The translations under genes were made by a program, and so were the position numbers. A stretch of DNA of 64,000 nt from Streptomyces peucetius (lineage in GTDB: Bacteria > Actinomycetota > Actinomycetes > Streptomycetales > Streptomycetaceae), in the NCBI RefSeq assembly GCF_025854275.1, contig NZ_CP107567.1, positions 1,798,001-1,862,000 on the forward strand. Direction: 5' to 3'. The notes under the pieces were generated by a model. It saw only the letters and a list, made by a program, of their open reading frames with translations. It did not search any database and was not told the DNA's origin. Of the stretch, positions 41,340-51,583 are shown piece by piece (positions within the stretch are counted from its first letter, which is position 1; each line of letters opens with the position of its first letter).

Positions 41340-41445
41340 CGGAGGTCTCCTCCACCCGGGCAATGTCCGCCACAGGCCGGCGCCCCGGGACTTCTCTGTC
41401 TGTCCGTACTGACGGGCACGCCGCGACCGGGAGTACTCCCCTCCG
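41340..41445 (-). ncRNA. yybP-ykoY (Mn2+) riboswitch, candidate
   Basis: The minus-strand leader of terC contains the family's conserved elements in order. The P1 5' strand CGGAGG (41440-41445) is directly followed by GGAGUA (41434-41439); CGUCA lies at 41410-41414; AGACC leads into the P1 3' strand CCUCCG (41340-41345). P1 pairs perfectly. The same P1-GGAGUA...AGACC-P1 layout is seen in ykoY and L. lactis yybP-ykoY RNAs, and the downstream gene is a TerC protein, the classic target. A CAGCG-ACGA-CGCUG hairpin after P1 may be part of the expression platform. Confidence 0.75.
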
Positions 41446-41453
41446 CGTAAAGA

Positions 41454-41483
41454 ACAGTACATGAAAGACCAAGGATAGGTAAA
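41454..41483 (-). promoter_or_regulatory. terC promoter (candidate)
   Basis: TTTACC (41478-41483), an 18-nt spacer and TACTGT (41454-41459) form a reasonable -35/-10 pair on the minus strand. Transcription would start near 41447, just before the P1 stem of the riboswitch. The upstream DNA is unusually AT-rich for this genome. Confidence 0.5.
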
Positions 41484-41544
41484 GAAGAAGGTAAAGCAGG
41501 GCTCAAGTCCCCTGGTCGGACGAGTTGTTGGGGAGACCGCCCGG

Positions 41545-43497
41545 TCAGCGGCCCCAGGAGCGGCGGGCTTCCGTCACTCGGGCCAGCACCTGCCGCAGCA
41601 CATCGCTGCCCGGCGGCACGGTCAGCGGTTCGTACGTCCACGCGTGGCGCACCCACGGGTCGGCGAGATGGTCGTCGGGGACCGGTGTGATCCGCAGCAG
41701 CGAGCGCCACAGGGGGTCGAGCACCGGACCGTAGGCGGTGGCGTCCTCACGGTCCGCCACCATCAGCAGGTGGACGCCGACGTCCGGGCCCTCGTCCGCG
41801 AGGTAGCGCAGCTGGTTGACCGCGCGGTCGTCGAAGCCGTGCGGGAAGTCATTGACGATCAGCAGCTGTTCGGCGGTGTCGAGGTCGGGCGGGAGCGCGT
41901 CGGCAGCCCCGCCCCGCACAGCCATCGTCACCAGATCGACGCGCTCGGTGAGCTTGGCGAGGACGGCGCTCACGCCCTGGGCACCGGCGGCCGGCGGTCC
42001 GGCCAGGGCCCCGGAGTCGACCAGCGAAGCCAGCGACGCGGCGGCCGTGCCCGCCGGGTCGATCGCGTGGACCGTGAACTCGCCGGGCGGGTAGACCGCG
42101 AGCAGGCGGGCGGCGAGCATGACCGCCGAGTCGGCGGCCAGGCGCCGCAGCTGCGCCTCGTCCATCGCCATCGCGGCGTCCGAGCTCGAGCGCCCGCTGT
42201 CCACCCACAGGCCGCGCTCGAGCGGCAGCCGCACCAGGCACGGGATGCGCAGCTCGGGGCTCTCCGGGAGATGGAGGTCACCGAGGCGCAGCGCCATGGG
42301 GACCTCCATGGGAACGCGGTAGGCCTGCCAGCAGGGGTTGTCCCAGCGGGCGAACGCGGGCGGCAGCGCCGGCTCGACGACGTCCGACTCGGCGGCCAGC
42401 TGGGCCAGGTCCCGGTCGAGGGCCTGCCGCGCCTGGTCGGTCAACTGCTCGCACTTCGCGCGCGCCGCCGCCCTGGCGGCGTCCCCGGTGCTGCCGATGC
42501 GGCTGCGCGGGTCGGACAGGACGTGGTCGAGCTCCTTGTCCATCCGGGACTCGGCGAACTCGACGGCACTGCGGTACGCGGCGACGGTCCGGGCGAGGTC
42601 CTCGAACATGCCCCAGACCTGGTTGTAGAGACGCTCCTCCATGGACCAGCCGCCGGCATCGCCCGCCACCGGCGCGGCGGGGCGGCCGGGCTCAGCCGTC
42701 CCGGCGGCCGGAGCCGGCGGGGGCGGGGCCGACTGCCTGCGCGGATGTGCGTAGTTGATGGGCCCGGCCGGCATCTGCGGGGCGGCGTCGGGCACGGGCG
42801 TCTGCTGCGGAGGGGTGGCCGGCGCGGCCGGGGGCGCGGTGCGGCCGTCGGCGGGCGCAGCGTCCGCCGGGGAGGGCCGGTCGGGACCGGACGCCTGCCC
42901 CGCGGCATCGGCGGTGGCCGTGGTCATCCTGGCGGGCTCGACACGCTGCGGACGCGGCCCAGCGGCCTCTTGGATGGCCGCCGCCGCCCTGGCGGCGCCC
43001 TCCATGCCCTGGTCCGCCAGCAGTTGGGCCAGTCCTCCCGCGTACCCCTGGCCCACCGCGCGGACCTTCCAGGCACCCTGGCGGCGATACAGCTCGACCG
43101 CGACGACCGCAGTCTCGGTGTCCAGGCCGGTGATGGTGAAGGAGGCGATCTCGGAGCCGTCCTGGCCCATGACCGCGACGAACGGGGCCGCGGTCGTGCC
43201 GAAGCGGTCGGGGCCGCCGGTGCCCTGAGGAAGCGCGAGCAGCACGTTGACCTGCTGCACCTCCGTCGGCACCGCGGCCAGGTCCACGACGAAGCGGGGT
43301 GACCGCTCGGCCTGCCCCGGCACCTCGACACCGGGCAGGGCCGGTACACCGGGATGGGCCACCCAGTCCTCGCGTGCCGTGCCCTGCTCACCGGAACAGG
43401 TGGCGCACGCGACGACCGGATGGCCTGCCGACACCCGGATCTCGAGTCGGGTGTCGGGCAGGGGGTGGTTCTGCCCCCGGACCAGCTCGGCCGTCAT
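41545..43497 (-). CDS. TerD-domain protein fused to a degenerate FtsK-like domain
   Basis: A 650-aa protein. Residues 1-165 form a TerD-like beta-sandwich (FVVDLAAVPTEVQQVNVLLA; FTITGLDTETAVVAVELYRR). Residues 190-290 are a Pro/Ala-rich linker. Residues 300-400 are helical (coiled-coil-like), and 410-650 resemble the FtsK/HerA-like domains found beside TerD genes (LRLGDLHLPESPELRIPCLV; FTVHAIDPAG; LLIVNDFPHGFDDRAVNQL). The position expected for the P-loop (ERGLWVDSGRSSSDAAM) lacks GxxxxGK[ST], so ATP hydrolysis is doubtful. It lies downstream of terD, with a seven-copy minisatellite in its leader. Stress or metal response is inferred from the family. Confidence 0.85.
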   Translation of the reverse strand: MTAELVRGQNHPLPDTRLEIRVSAGHPVVACATCSGEQGTAREDWVAHPGVPALPGVEVPGQAERSPRFVVDLAAVPTEVQQVNVLLALPQGTGGPDRFGTTAAPFVAVMGQDGSEIASFTITGLDTETAVVAVELYRRQGAWKVRAVGQGYAGGLAQLLADQGMEGAARAAAAIQEAAGPRPQRVEPARMTTATADAAGQASGPDRPSPADAAPADGRTAPPAAPATPPQQTPVPDAAPQMPAGPINYAHPRRQSAPPPPAPAAGTAEPGRPAAPVAGDAGGWSMEERLYNQVWGMFEDLARTVAAYRSAVEFAESRMDKELDHVLSDPRSRIGSTGDAARAAARAKCEQLTDQARQALDRDLAQLAAESDVVEPALPPAFARWDNPCWQAYRVPMEVPMALRLGDLHLPESPELRIPCLVRLPLERGLWVDSGRSSSDAAMAMDEAQLRRLAADSAVMLAARLLAVYPPGEFTVHAIDPAGTAAASLASLVDSGALAGPPAAGAQGVSAVLAKLTERVDLVTMAVRGGAADALPPDLDTAEQLLIVNDFPHGFDDRAVNQLRYLADEGPDVGVHLLMVADREDATAYGPVLDPLWRSLLRITPVPDDHLADPWVRHAWTYEPLTVPPGSDVLRQVLARVTEARRSWGR

Positions 43498-43525
43498 GTG
43501 CTCTGTCCCCTCGGTGCTCTGCTGT

Positions 43526-43660
43526 GTGCGATCGGTACGCGTGTGTGCGGCGGTCGGTACGGGTGAGTGCGGCCGGTACGGGTGGTGCGGCCGGTATGTA
43601 CGGGTGCGGCCGGTACGTATGTGTGCGGCCGGTACGTATGTGTGCGGTCGGTACGCGGGC
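43526..43660. repeat. Seven-copy ~19-bp minisatellite between terD genes
   Basis: Seven head-to-tail units begin at 43526, 43545, 43567, 43585, 43604, 43623 and 43642 with the consensus GTGCGGCCGGTACGTATGT. Copies at 43604 and 43623 are identical; the rest vary in length (18-22 bp) and sequence. The array fills most of the 220-bp gap before the TerD-FtsK-like gene. Each unit contains CGGTA(C/T)G, which could serve as repeated protein-binding sites. Confidence 0.9.
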
Positions 43661-43717
43661 AGCTCCCGGCGGCTGTGCCTCCGGGAGCTGCGGTGCGACG
43701 CGGAACTGCCGCTGTGT

Positions 43718-44296
43718 CTACAGGTGCGGCAGGATGGCCGGCATCAGGTCCTGGAACGTACGGCCGTTGGCCGGGTTGCCGAGGGCCGTCATCTGCCAGC
43801 CCCCGCCGGCGCGGTGCACCTTCGCCATGATCTGGGCGGTGTACTGGCCGCCGCCGTCGAGCGTGTAGCGGGCGAGCTCCTGGCCGTTGGTCTCGTCGAC
43901 GATGCGGCAGAAGGCGTTCTGCACCTCCTGGAACGTCTGGCCGGTGAACGAGTTCACCGTGAAGACGATCTGGTCGATGTGGACCGGCACCCGCTGCAGA
44001 TCGACGAGGATCGCCTCGTCGTCGCCGCCGGAACCGGCGCCGCCGACCAGGTTGTCACCGGTGTGCTTGACCGAGCCGTCGTCGCTGACGAGGTGGCGGA
44101 AGAAGACCACGTCCACCGGCTGCTTGTCGGCGAACAGCACCGCGGAGGCGTCCAGGTCGACCTCCCGCGTGCGCGAGCCGAACAGACCGCGGCGGGGTGC
44201 CGCCTGCCAGCCGAGGCCCATCCGCACCGCCGTGAGGGTGCCCCCGTCACTCTTCTGCAGGCTGATGGCCTGACCCTTGGTCATGTTGACCGTCAC
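43718..44296 (-). CDS. terD: TerD-family stress/tellurium resistance protein
   Basis: A 192-aa TerD-domain protein, about the usual length for the family. Conserved features include the N-terminal MTKGQAISLQK, the calcium-site acidic strands DLDASAVLF and HTGDNLVGGAGSGGDDEAI, and the closing YTAQIMAKVHRAGGGWQMTA. TerD proteins bind Ca2+ and are linked with metal and oxidative stress; in Streptomyces they also affect differentiation. GTG at 44296 has AAGGGG 9 nt upstream; an ATG four codons later is an alternative. It lies upstream of the larger TerD fusion on the same strand. Confidence 0.93.
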   Translation of the reverse strand: MTVNMTKGQAISLQKSDGGTLTAVRMGLGWQAAPRRGLFGSRTREVDLDASAVLFADKQPVDVVFFRHLVSDDGSVKHTGDNLVGGAGSGGDDEAILVDLQRVPVHIDQIVFTVNSFTGQTFQEVQNAFCRIVDETNGQELARYTLDGGGQYTAQIMAKVHRAGGGWQMTALGNPANGRTFQDLMPAILPHL

Positions 44297-44449
44297 GCGC
44301 TGTCCCCTTCTCGCGAATTGCCACCGCCCGTGTGTGCGGTCGTCCAAGCACCCTACGCAGTCGCACCGACAGCACGGCGCGGTCGTCTGTTTTTGTGTCG
44401 GTCTTGCAACACACGGACGTGTCCGGCCGTCACATCCCGCACGGCGGAC

Positions 44450-46570
<2,121 letters not shown>

Positions 46571-46576
46571 GCAACC

Positions 46577-46582
46577 ACCGTA
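46577..46582 (-). promoter_or_regulatory. -10 element, leaderless start of uvrB
   Basis: TACGGT on the minus strand lies 6 nt before the uvrB ATG, with no ribosome-binding site. Confidence 0.45.
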
Positions 46583-46631
46583 CGACCCCCCACTGACAGT
46601 CGGGGTCCCGAACGGCGGCGGAGCGGGAGGC

Positions 46632-47513
46632 TCAGGAGCGTCCCGCCCCGATGCGACCGCGGCGAGGCGGCCTCCCGGCGGCCCGGCCGGCGGGGCGGCG
46701 GGACGCCGCCGCCGGCAGGCCGTACGCCGTGGTCCTGGCGCCGTGGACGTGTCCGTACTGCTCGCCGCCCGTCACGAGCAGCGGGTCGAACATCACGACG
46801 GCGCCGGCGAGCAGCAGGAACACCGCGGGTCCGACGAGCATGGGGCCGAGGAGCGCGGCGGGCGGATCACCGGTGACGGTGACGGCGACGTCGACGGCCT
46901 CCACGGCGTCATGGATGTGGACACTGACCGCGGCCATGCCCGTGTAGTGCATACCGCTCACCGCGAGGCCCATCACGAGCGCGGCCCCCAGGCTCGCCAG
47001 GAATCCGTGCACCGAGACGGCGGCCCACAGGGCGGCGGTCGCCGCGACCACGGCGATCACCACGGAGAGGGCGACGGTGAGGGTGTCGTACTCGAGCCTG
47101 CCCTGAAGTCGCATGCCGTCCATGCCGAGGTAGTGCATGGACGCCACTCCGAGGCCGGTGATCGTCCCGCCGGTGACCAGGGACATCGGGGTGGCGCCCC
47201 GGTGGCCGACGATGAAGATCCCGATGCCGACCATCACGATGCCCACGGCCAGGCTGGCGAAGGTGGTCGCCCTGTCGTAGCCGATGGGGGTCTCCTCGAC
47301 GGTGAAGCCCATCATGGCGATGAAGTGCATGCTCCAGATGCCCGAGCCGATGGCGCTCGCGCCGAGCAGGAGCCAGCCCGGCCGGTACGAGCCACGGTCC
47401 TGGAGGGACCTGGTGGTGCAGCGCAGCCCGAGGGCGCCGCCGAGGCATGCCATCAGGTAGGCCGCCACCGGGGTGACGAGGCCGTAGCCGAATCCGTCCA
47501 CCGTGCCCTGCAT
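46632..47513 (-). CDS. MHYT-domain integral membrane sensor
   Basis: A 293-aa membrane protein with seven predicted helices and three MHYT-type motifs: [19 protein letters not shown] and [14 protein letters not shown] domains are thought to bind copper and sense oxygen, CO or NO. Unlike many family members there is no attached GGDEF/EAL or kinase domain; the C-terminal 50 residues are a basic, Arg/Ala-rich cytoplasmic tail. ATG at 47513 has GAAGGG 8 nt upstream. It is divergent from the GDPD gene. Confidence 0.9.
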   Translation of the reverse strand: MQGTVDGFGYGLVTPVAAYLMACLGGALGLRCTTRSLQDRGSYRPGWLLLGASAIGSGIWSMHFIAMMGFTVEETPIGYDRATTFASLAVGIVMVGIGIFIVGHRGATPMSLVTGGTITGLGVASMHYLGMDGMRLQGRLEYDTLTVALSVVIAVVAATAALWAAVSVHGFLASLGAALVMGLAVSGMHYTGMAAVSVHIHDAVEAVDVAVTVTGDPPAALLGPMLVGPAVFLLLAGAVVMFDPLLVTGGEQYGHVHGARTTAYGLPAAASRRPAGRAAGRPPRRGRIGAGRS

Positions 47514-47732
47514 GCGTCGCACCCTTCGTCCCGTGTGGTCCCCCGCCGCCCTACGATCCCCGCGGTCTCTGATGGAACGTCTGGTTCTGGGCGAGGGTAC
47601 GGCTCGCGGAAGTGTATGCAAATGTCTCGGCGGAGATTTGTCGACCCTGGACCGGCGTCCGCGCCGCCGTGCCCGCCGGGGCTCTCCTTGGCGAGCCTTC
47701 CGAGGGTTGGAGAGCGTTCCGAGGGCCGATCC

Positions 47733-47757
47733 GTTCACCCTCCGGCCATACTTCACC
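47733..47757 (+). promoter_or_regulatory. PHO-box-like repeat upstream of the GDPD gene (candidate)
   Basis: GTTCACC (47733-47739) and CTTCACC (47751-47757) resemble direct-repeat units of the Streptomyces PhoP box, but their 18-bp spacing does not fit the usual 11-bp period well. Phosphate control of GDPD genes by PhoP is known in Streptomyces, which is why the site is noted. The rest of this 312-bp divergent region (47514-47825) holds no gene that I can support. Confidence 0.3.
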
Positions 47758-47825
47758 TGTGCCTCATTGGCCGGGGACTGTCACTCTCGGCCCGTCCGTG
47801 ATCCGACGACGTGAGGATGGACCCC

Positions 47826-48707
47826 GTGTACGCACGCCCCGTCGCTGCCTTGGCCGCCGCCACGACTCTGGGACTCACCGCGCTGGTCCTGCCCGGTTCC
47901 GCGGCAGGCACCGAGCAGCCCGCCGCAGCCGCGGACGGCCCGCACGTGATCGCACACCGCGGCGCCTCCGCCTACGCGCCGGAGAACACCCTCGCGGCGG
48001 TCGACCTCGCCGACGACATGGGCTTCGCCTGGGTGGAGAACGACGTCCAGCGCACCAAGGACGGCGAGCTGGTGGTCGTCCACGACGACTCGCTGGCCCG
48101 GACCACCGACGTGGAGCAGAAGTTCCCTGCCCGCGCCCCGTGGAAGGTGAAGGACTTCACCGCCGCGGAGATCGCCACACTGGACGCGGGCAGCTGGCGC
48201 GGCGCCCAATGGACGGGCTCCCGGGTGCCGACGCTGAAGCAGTACCTGAACCGCGTGGACGAGAACCAGCAGAAGCTGCTGCTGGAGATCAAGAAGCCGG
48301 AGCTGTACCCGGGCATCGAGCAGGACACGCTGCGTGTGCTGGGTGAGGAGGGCTGGCTCGACCGGAGCCATGTGCGCAGCAGGCTCGTCATCCAGAGTTT
48401 CGGCGCGGACAGCGTCAGGGCCGTGCACGAGCAGCGCCCCGACATCACGACCGGCTTCCTCGGCACGCCCGCGGTGGCGGACCTGCCCGTGTACGCGGCT
48501 TTCACGGACCAGATCAACCCCTCACACACGTCCCTCACCGCCGAGTACGTCGCCGCGGTGCACGCGCTCAAGGGCGCCCACGACAAGCCGCTGCGGGTCA
48601 GCACCTGGACCGTGAACGACGCGGCGGCGGCCGAGCGGGTGGCCGGCTTCGGCGTGGACGGGATCATCACCAACAACCCGGACGTCGTCCGGGACGCGGT
48701 TGGCTGA
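47826..48707 (+). CDS. Secreted glycerophosphodiester phosphodiesterase
   Basis: A 293-aa extracellular enzyme that releases glycerol 3-phosphate from glycerophosphodiesters, feeding phosphate and carbon scavenging. A Sec signal peptide (YARPVAALAAATTLGLTALV) ends near GSAAG. The GDPD barrel begins HVIAHRGASAYAPENTLAAV with the catalytic HR and E, followed by VENDVQRTKDGELVVVHDD and the second catalytic His; LLLEIKKPE carries another metal ligand. GTG at 47826 is preferred because GAGGA lies 9 nt upstream; ATG at 47817 and GTG at 47811 are in-frame alternatives. Confidence 0.92.
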   Translation: MYARPVAALAAATTLGLTALVLPGSAAGTEQPAAAADGPHVIAHRGASAYAPENTLAAVDLADDMGFAWVENDVQRTKDGELVVVHDDSLARTTDVEQKFPARAPWKVKDFTAAEIATLDAGSWRGAQWTGSRVPTLKQYLNRVDENQQKLLLEIKKPELYPGIEQDTLRVLGEEGWLDRSHVRSRLVIQSFGADSVRAVHEQRPDITTGFLGTPAVADLPVYAAFTDQINPSHTSLTAEYVAAVHALKGAHDKPLRVSTWTVNDAAAAERVAGFGVDGIITNNPDVVRDAVG

Positions 48708-48735
48708 TCCGCACCCGGCTGTCGGTGGCCGGCCG

Positions 48736-48741
48736 TACCGT
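48736..48741 (+). promoter_or_regulatory. -10 element, leaderless start of the methyltransferase gene
   Basis: TACCGT is followed by 7 nt and the ATG at 48749. No Shine-Dalgarno sequence is present. Confidence 0.5.
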
Positions 48742-48748
48742 GGTCGGC

Positions 48749-49279
48749 ATGAAGACGTTCGAGTGGGCCGTGATCGGCACGGACATCGGTCCGCTGTTCC
48801 TCGCCGCGACCGACGAGGGTCTGGTCACCGTGGTCTTCCACGCCGCACCGTCCGTGCGGGACCGCGCTGTGCGGCAGCTGGCCGACCGTCTCGGGGCCGA
48901 GCCCGTCGAGGACGCGACGGGCCGGCTCGCCGAGCCGATACGCCAGTTCGAGGCCTATTTCGCGGGCACGCTGCACGACTTCGCCCTGCCTCTGGACTGG
49001 TCGCTCTCCGCCGGCTTCAACCGCCAGGTGCTGCGCGAGCTGCTGGCCGGCGTGGCCTACGGGACGGTCGTCGGGTACGGGGACCTCGCGGCCCGCGTCG
49101 GGCAGCCGGGCGCCGCACAGGCCGTGGGCGCCGCGATGGGGTCCAATCCCCTGCCGGTCGTGGTGCCGTGCCACCGGGTGGTGGAGACGGACGGGGGGCT
49201 CGGGGGCTTCGGGGCAGGTCTGGAGACCAAGCGGCGGCTGCTGGCCATCGAGGGCGTACTTCCGCAACCGCTGTTCTGA
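48749..49279 (+). CDS. ogt: Methylated-DNA-[protein]-cysteine S-methyltransferase (Ogt-type)
   Basis: A 176-aa suicide repair protein that removes alkyl groups from O6-alkylguanine onto its own cysteine. The active-site motif is PCHRV with C141; upstream helices include FNRQVLRELLAGVAYGTVVG and the DNA-binding RVGQPGAAQAVGAAMGSNPL. The C-terminal GGLGGFGAGLETKRRLLAIE is typical. There is no Ada-type regulatory domain. ATG at 48749 follows TACCGT-N7. It is one of several DNA-repair genes in the window. Confidence 0.95.
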   Translation: MKTFEWAVIGTDIGPLFLAATDEGLVTVVFHAAPSVRDRAVRQLADRLGAEPVEDATGRLAEPIRQFEAYFAGTLHDFALPLDWSLSAGFNRQVLRELLAGVAYGTVVGYGDLAARVGQPGAAQAVGAAMGSNPLPVVVPCHRVVETDGGLGGFGAGLETKRRLLAIEGVLPQPLF

Positions 49280-49320
49280 CGCGCCGGTCGGCCGGAGGTC
49301 CCCTCTGGCACACTGCGTCG

Positions 49321-50604
49321 GTGACCACGAGCCCCGACGCTGCTGACATACCCGAAGCGCCAAAGGCGGCGGCGCAGGCCGCCGCCGACCTGCCCTCGAT
49401 ACGCCGGCGTGTCAACGCGGTGCTGATCGCGAGCCAGATCCTCGGCGGTCTCGGGGTCGCCACCGGCATCGCGCTGGCCGCGGTGCTCGCCCAGGAGGTC
49501 AGTGGCACCGAGGCACTGTCGGGGCTCGCTCCGACCGCCACCGTCGCCGGGACCGCGCTGTTGTCCGTACCGCTGGCGGCGCTGATGACCTCGCGGGGCC
49601 GCCGCCCCGGACTGGTCCTCGGCTATCTCATCGGCGCGCTGGGCGCGGGCGTGGTGGTCGTGGCCGCCGTCATCAACAGCTTCCCCCTGCTGCTCGTCGG
49701 CATGGCCGGCTTCGGCGGCGCGTCGTCCGCGAACCTGCAGGCGCGTTTCGCCGCCGCCGACCTCGCCGAGCCCGAGCGGCGCGGGCAGGCCATCTCCACC
49801 GTCGTGTGGGCGACGACGATCGGCGCGGTCCTCGGGCCCAACATCGCCTCCCCGGCCGGCCGGAGCGTGTCCGGGCTCGGCATCCCGGCAGCCGCGGGGC
49901 CCTTCCTCTGGGCGGCCGGAGTGTTCCTGGTCTCCGCGGTGCTCGTCCTCGTCCTGCTGCGCCCCGATCCGCTGCTCACCGCCCGGGCGATGTCCCGGAC
50001 GGACAGCTCTCCCGAGGGCCGGTCGCTCAAGGCCGGGCTGCTGGCCGTGCGCGCGTCGCCCATGGCCCGGCTGGCTCTGGTGACCGTGGCCGTCTCGCAC
50101 ACCGCCATGGTGTCGATCATGTCGATGACGCCGGTCGCGCTCAGCCACCACGGCGCCGGCATCGAACTGATCGGGCTGGTGATCAGTGGCCATATCGCGG
50201 GCATGTACGCCTTCTCCCCCGTGATGGGCCGGCTCACGGACCGCCTCGGACGGCTCGCGGTGATCGGCCTCGCGGCGGGGCTGCTCTGCATGGCCGCGCT
50301 GCTCGCCGGGACGGCGGGCGCGAGCCATGGGCAGACCGCGGCCGGGCTGTTCCTCCTCGGCCTCGGCTGGTCGGCCGGGCTAATCGCCGGCTCCACGCTG
50401 CTCACCGAGTCCGTCCCCCAGCCCACACGGGCGGCGGTCCAGGGCCTGTCCGACCTGACGATGAACGCGTCGGCGGGCATCGGGGGCGCGGCGGCCGGAC
50501 TGGTGGTGGCACAGGCGGGATACGGCTGGCTCAACGTGATCGGCGCACTGCTGCTCCTGCCGATGGCGGGACTGGCGATGCGGCGGGCACTCGCCACGCG
50601 GTAG
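49321..50604 (+). CDS. MFS transporter
   Basis: A 427-aa major facilitator with about 12 transmembrane helices. The loop after helix 2 contains SRGRRPGLVLGY, a variant of the MFS motif A, and the equivalent loop in the second half reads GRLTDRLGRLAVIG, a good motif A match. The N-terminal 30 residues are a cytoplasmic Ala-rich extension. The substrate is unknown; drug efflux is the commonest role for this type. GTG at 49321 lies 41 nt after ogt, with CACACT 6 nt upstream, so a leaderless start is possible. Confidence 0.9.
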   Translation: MTTSPDAADIPEAPKAAAQAAADLPSIRRRVNAVLIASQILGGLGVATGIALAAVLAQEVSGTEALSGLAPTATVAGTALLSVPLAALMTSRGRRPGLVLGYLIGALGAGVVVVAAVINSFPLLLVGMAGFGGASSANLQARFAAADLAEPERRGQAISTVVWATTIGAVLGPNIASPAGRSVSGLGIPAAAGPFLWAAGVFLVSAVLVLVLLRPDPLLTARAMSRTDSSPEGRSLKAGLLAVRASPMARLALVTVAVSHTAMVSIMSMTPVALSHHGAGIELIGLVISGHIAGMYAFSPVMGRLTDRLGRLAVIGLAAGLLCMAALLAGTAGASHGQTAAGLFLLGLGWSAGLIAGSTLLTESVPQPTRAAVQGLSDLTMNASAGIGGAAAGLVVAQAGYGWLNVIGALLLLPMAGLAMRRALATR

Positions 50605-50665
50605 CGGCCGCGGCGCGGACGTCGCCCGGCCGGGATGTTTGCGGCCGACTCCGCCGCGCCAGGGA

Positions 50666-50679
50666 TGGGACATGTCCCA
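50666..50679. promoter_or_regulatory. 14-bp palindrome over the psuG start codon
   Basis: TGGGACATGTCCCA is a perfect palindrome that contains the ATG of psuG at its centre. It may be a repressor operator placed on the translation start. Confidence 0.4.
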
Positions 50680-51583
50680 GACCGCAGTCATAGTGTCCGA
50701 AGAGGTACGGGAAGCTCTCCACGCCGGCGCCCCCGTCGTGGCCCTGGAGTCGACGATCATCGCGCACGGACTCCCGCGTCCGCGCAATCTGGCGGTCGCG
50801 GAGGAGCTGGAGGCGCTCGTCCGCTCCGGCGGCGCCGTTCCCGCGACCATCGCCGTGCTCGACGGAAAGGCCCGTGTCGGCCTCACCAAGACCGACCTGG
50901 AGCGGGTCGCCGGGGATCCGGACATGCGCAAGCTGGGCCACCGCGACATCGCCCCCGCCCTCGCGACGGGCGCGAGCGGCGCGACGACCGTCTCCGCCAC
51001 CGCGTTCCTCGCGGACCGCGCCGGTGTCCGCGTCTTCGCGACCGGCGGCCTCGGCGGCGTACACCGAGGCTGGACCGAGACCCAGGACGAGTCGGCGGAC
51101 CTGCGGCTGCTCGCCCGGGTGGGCGTGACCGTGGTCTGCGCGGGCGTCAAGTCGATCCTGGACGTCCCCGCCACCCTCCAGCGCCTGGAGACGCTCGGCG
51201 TAACGGTGATCGGGTACGGCACCGACCGGTTCCCCGGCTTCTATCTGGCCTCCTCGGGCGAACCGGTCGACTGGACCGTCGGCTCCCCCGCCGAGGTCGC
51301 CGCCGTGATGCGCGCCCAGGACACCGTCGGTGAGCCGTACTCCTCGCTGATCGTGGCCAATCCCGTCCCCGTGGACGAGCAGCTGGATCCGGCGCTGCAC
51401 GACCGGGTGCTGGCACGCTCGCTCGACGAGGCCCGCGCGGAGGGCGTCACGGGTCAGGCCGTCACACCGTTCCTCCTCGAACGGCTGATGCGGTACACGG
51501 ACGGCTCGTCCCTCGAGGCCAATCTGGCGGCGGTGCGTGGCAATGTGCGGCTGGCGGCGCTGATCGCAGCGGCGTACGCATGA
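50672..51583 (+). CDS. psuG: Pseudouridine-5'-phosphate glycosidase
   Basis: A 303-aa enzyme that cleaves the C-C glycosidic bond of pseudouridine 5'-phosphate to uracil and ribose 5-phosphate. The family segments VVALESTIIAHGLPRPRN, AVLDGKARVGL, VFATGGLGGVHRG and VVCAGVKSILDVPATLQRLE are present in order. ATG at 50672 has AGGGA 8 nt upstream. It overlaps the next gene, a PfkB kinase, by 4 nt, and the pair is a complete pseudouridine salvage module. Confidence 0.95.
   Translation: MSQTAVIVSEEVREALHAGAPVVALESTIIAHGLPRPRNLAVAEELEALVRSGGAVPATIAVLDGKARVGLTKTDLERVAGDPDMRKLGHRDIAPALATGASGATTVSATAFLADRAGVRVFATGGLGGVHRGWTETQDESADLRLLARVGVTVVCAGVKSILDVPATLQRLETLGVTVIGYGTDRFPGFYLASSGEPVDWTVGSPAEVAAVMRAQDTVGEPYSSLIVANPVPVDEQLDPALHDRVLARSLDEARAEGVTGQAVTPFLLERLMRYTDGSSLEANLAAVRGNVRLAALIAAAYA

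Noticed and set aside
41446..41520. AT-rich stretch upstream of terC as a horizontally acquired insert
   Set aside because: It is short, flanked by syntenic core genes, and better explained as a promoter plus riboswitch leader.
43526..43660. Minisatellite considered as a CRISPR array
   Set aside because: Units are directly adjacent with no unique spacers, and no cas genes are present.
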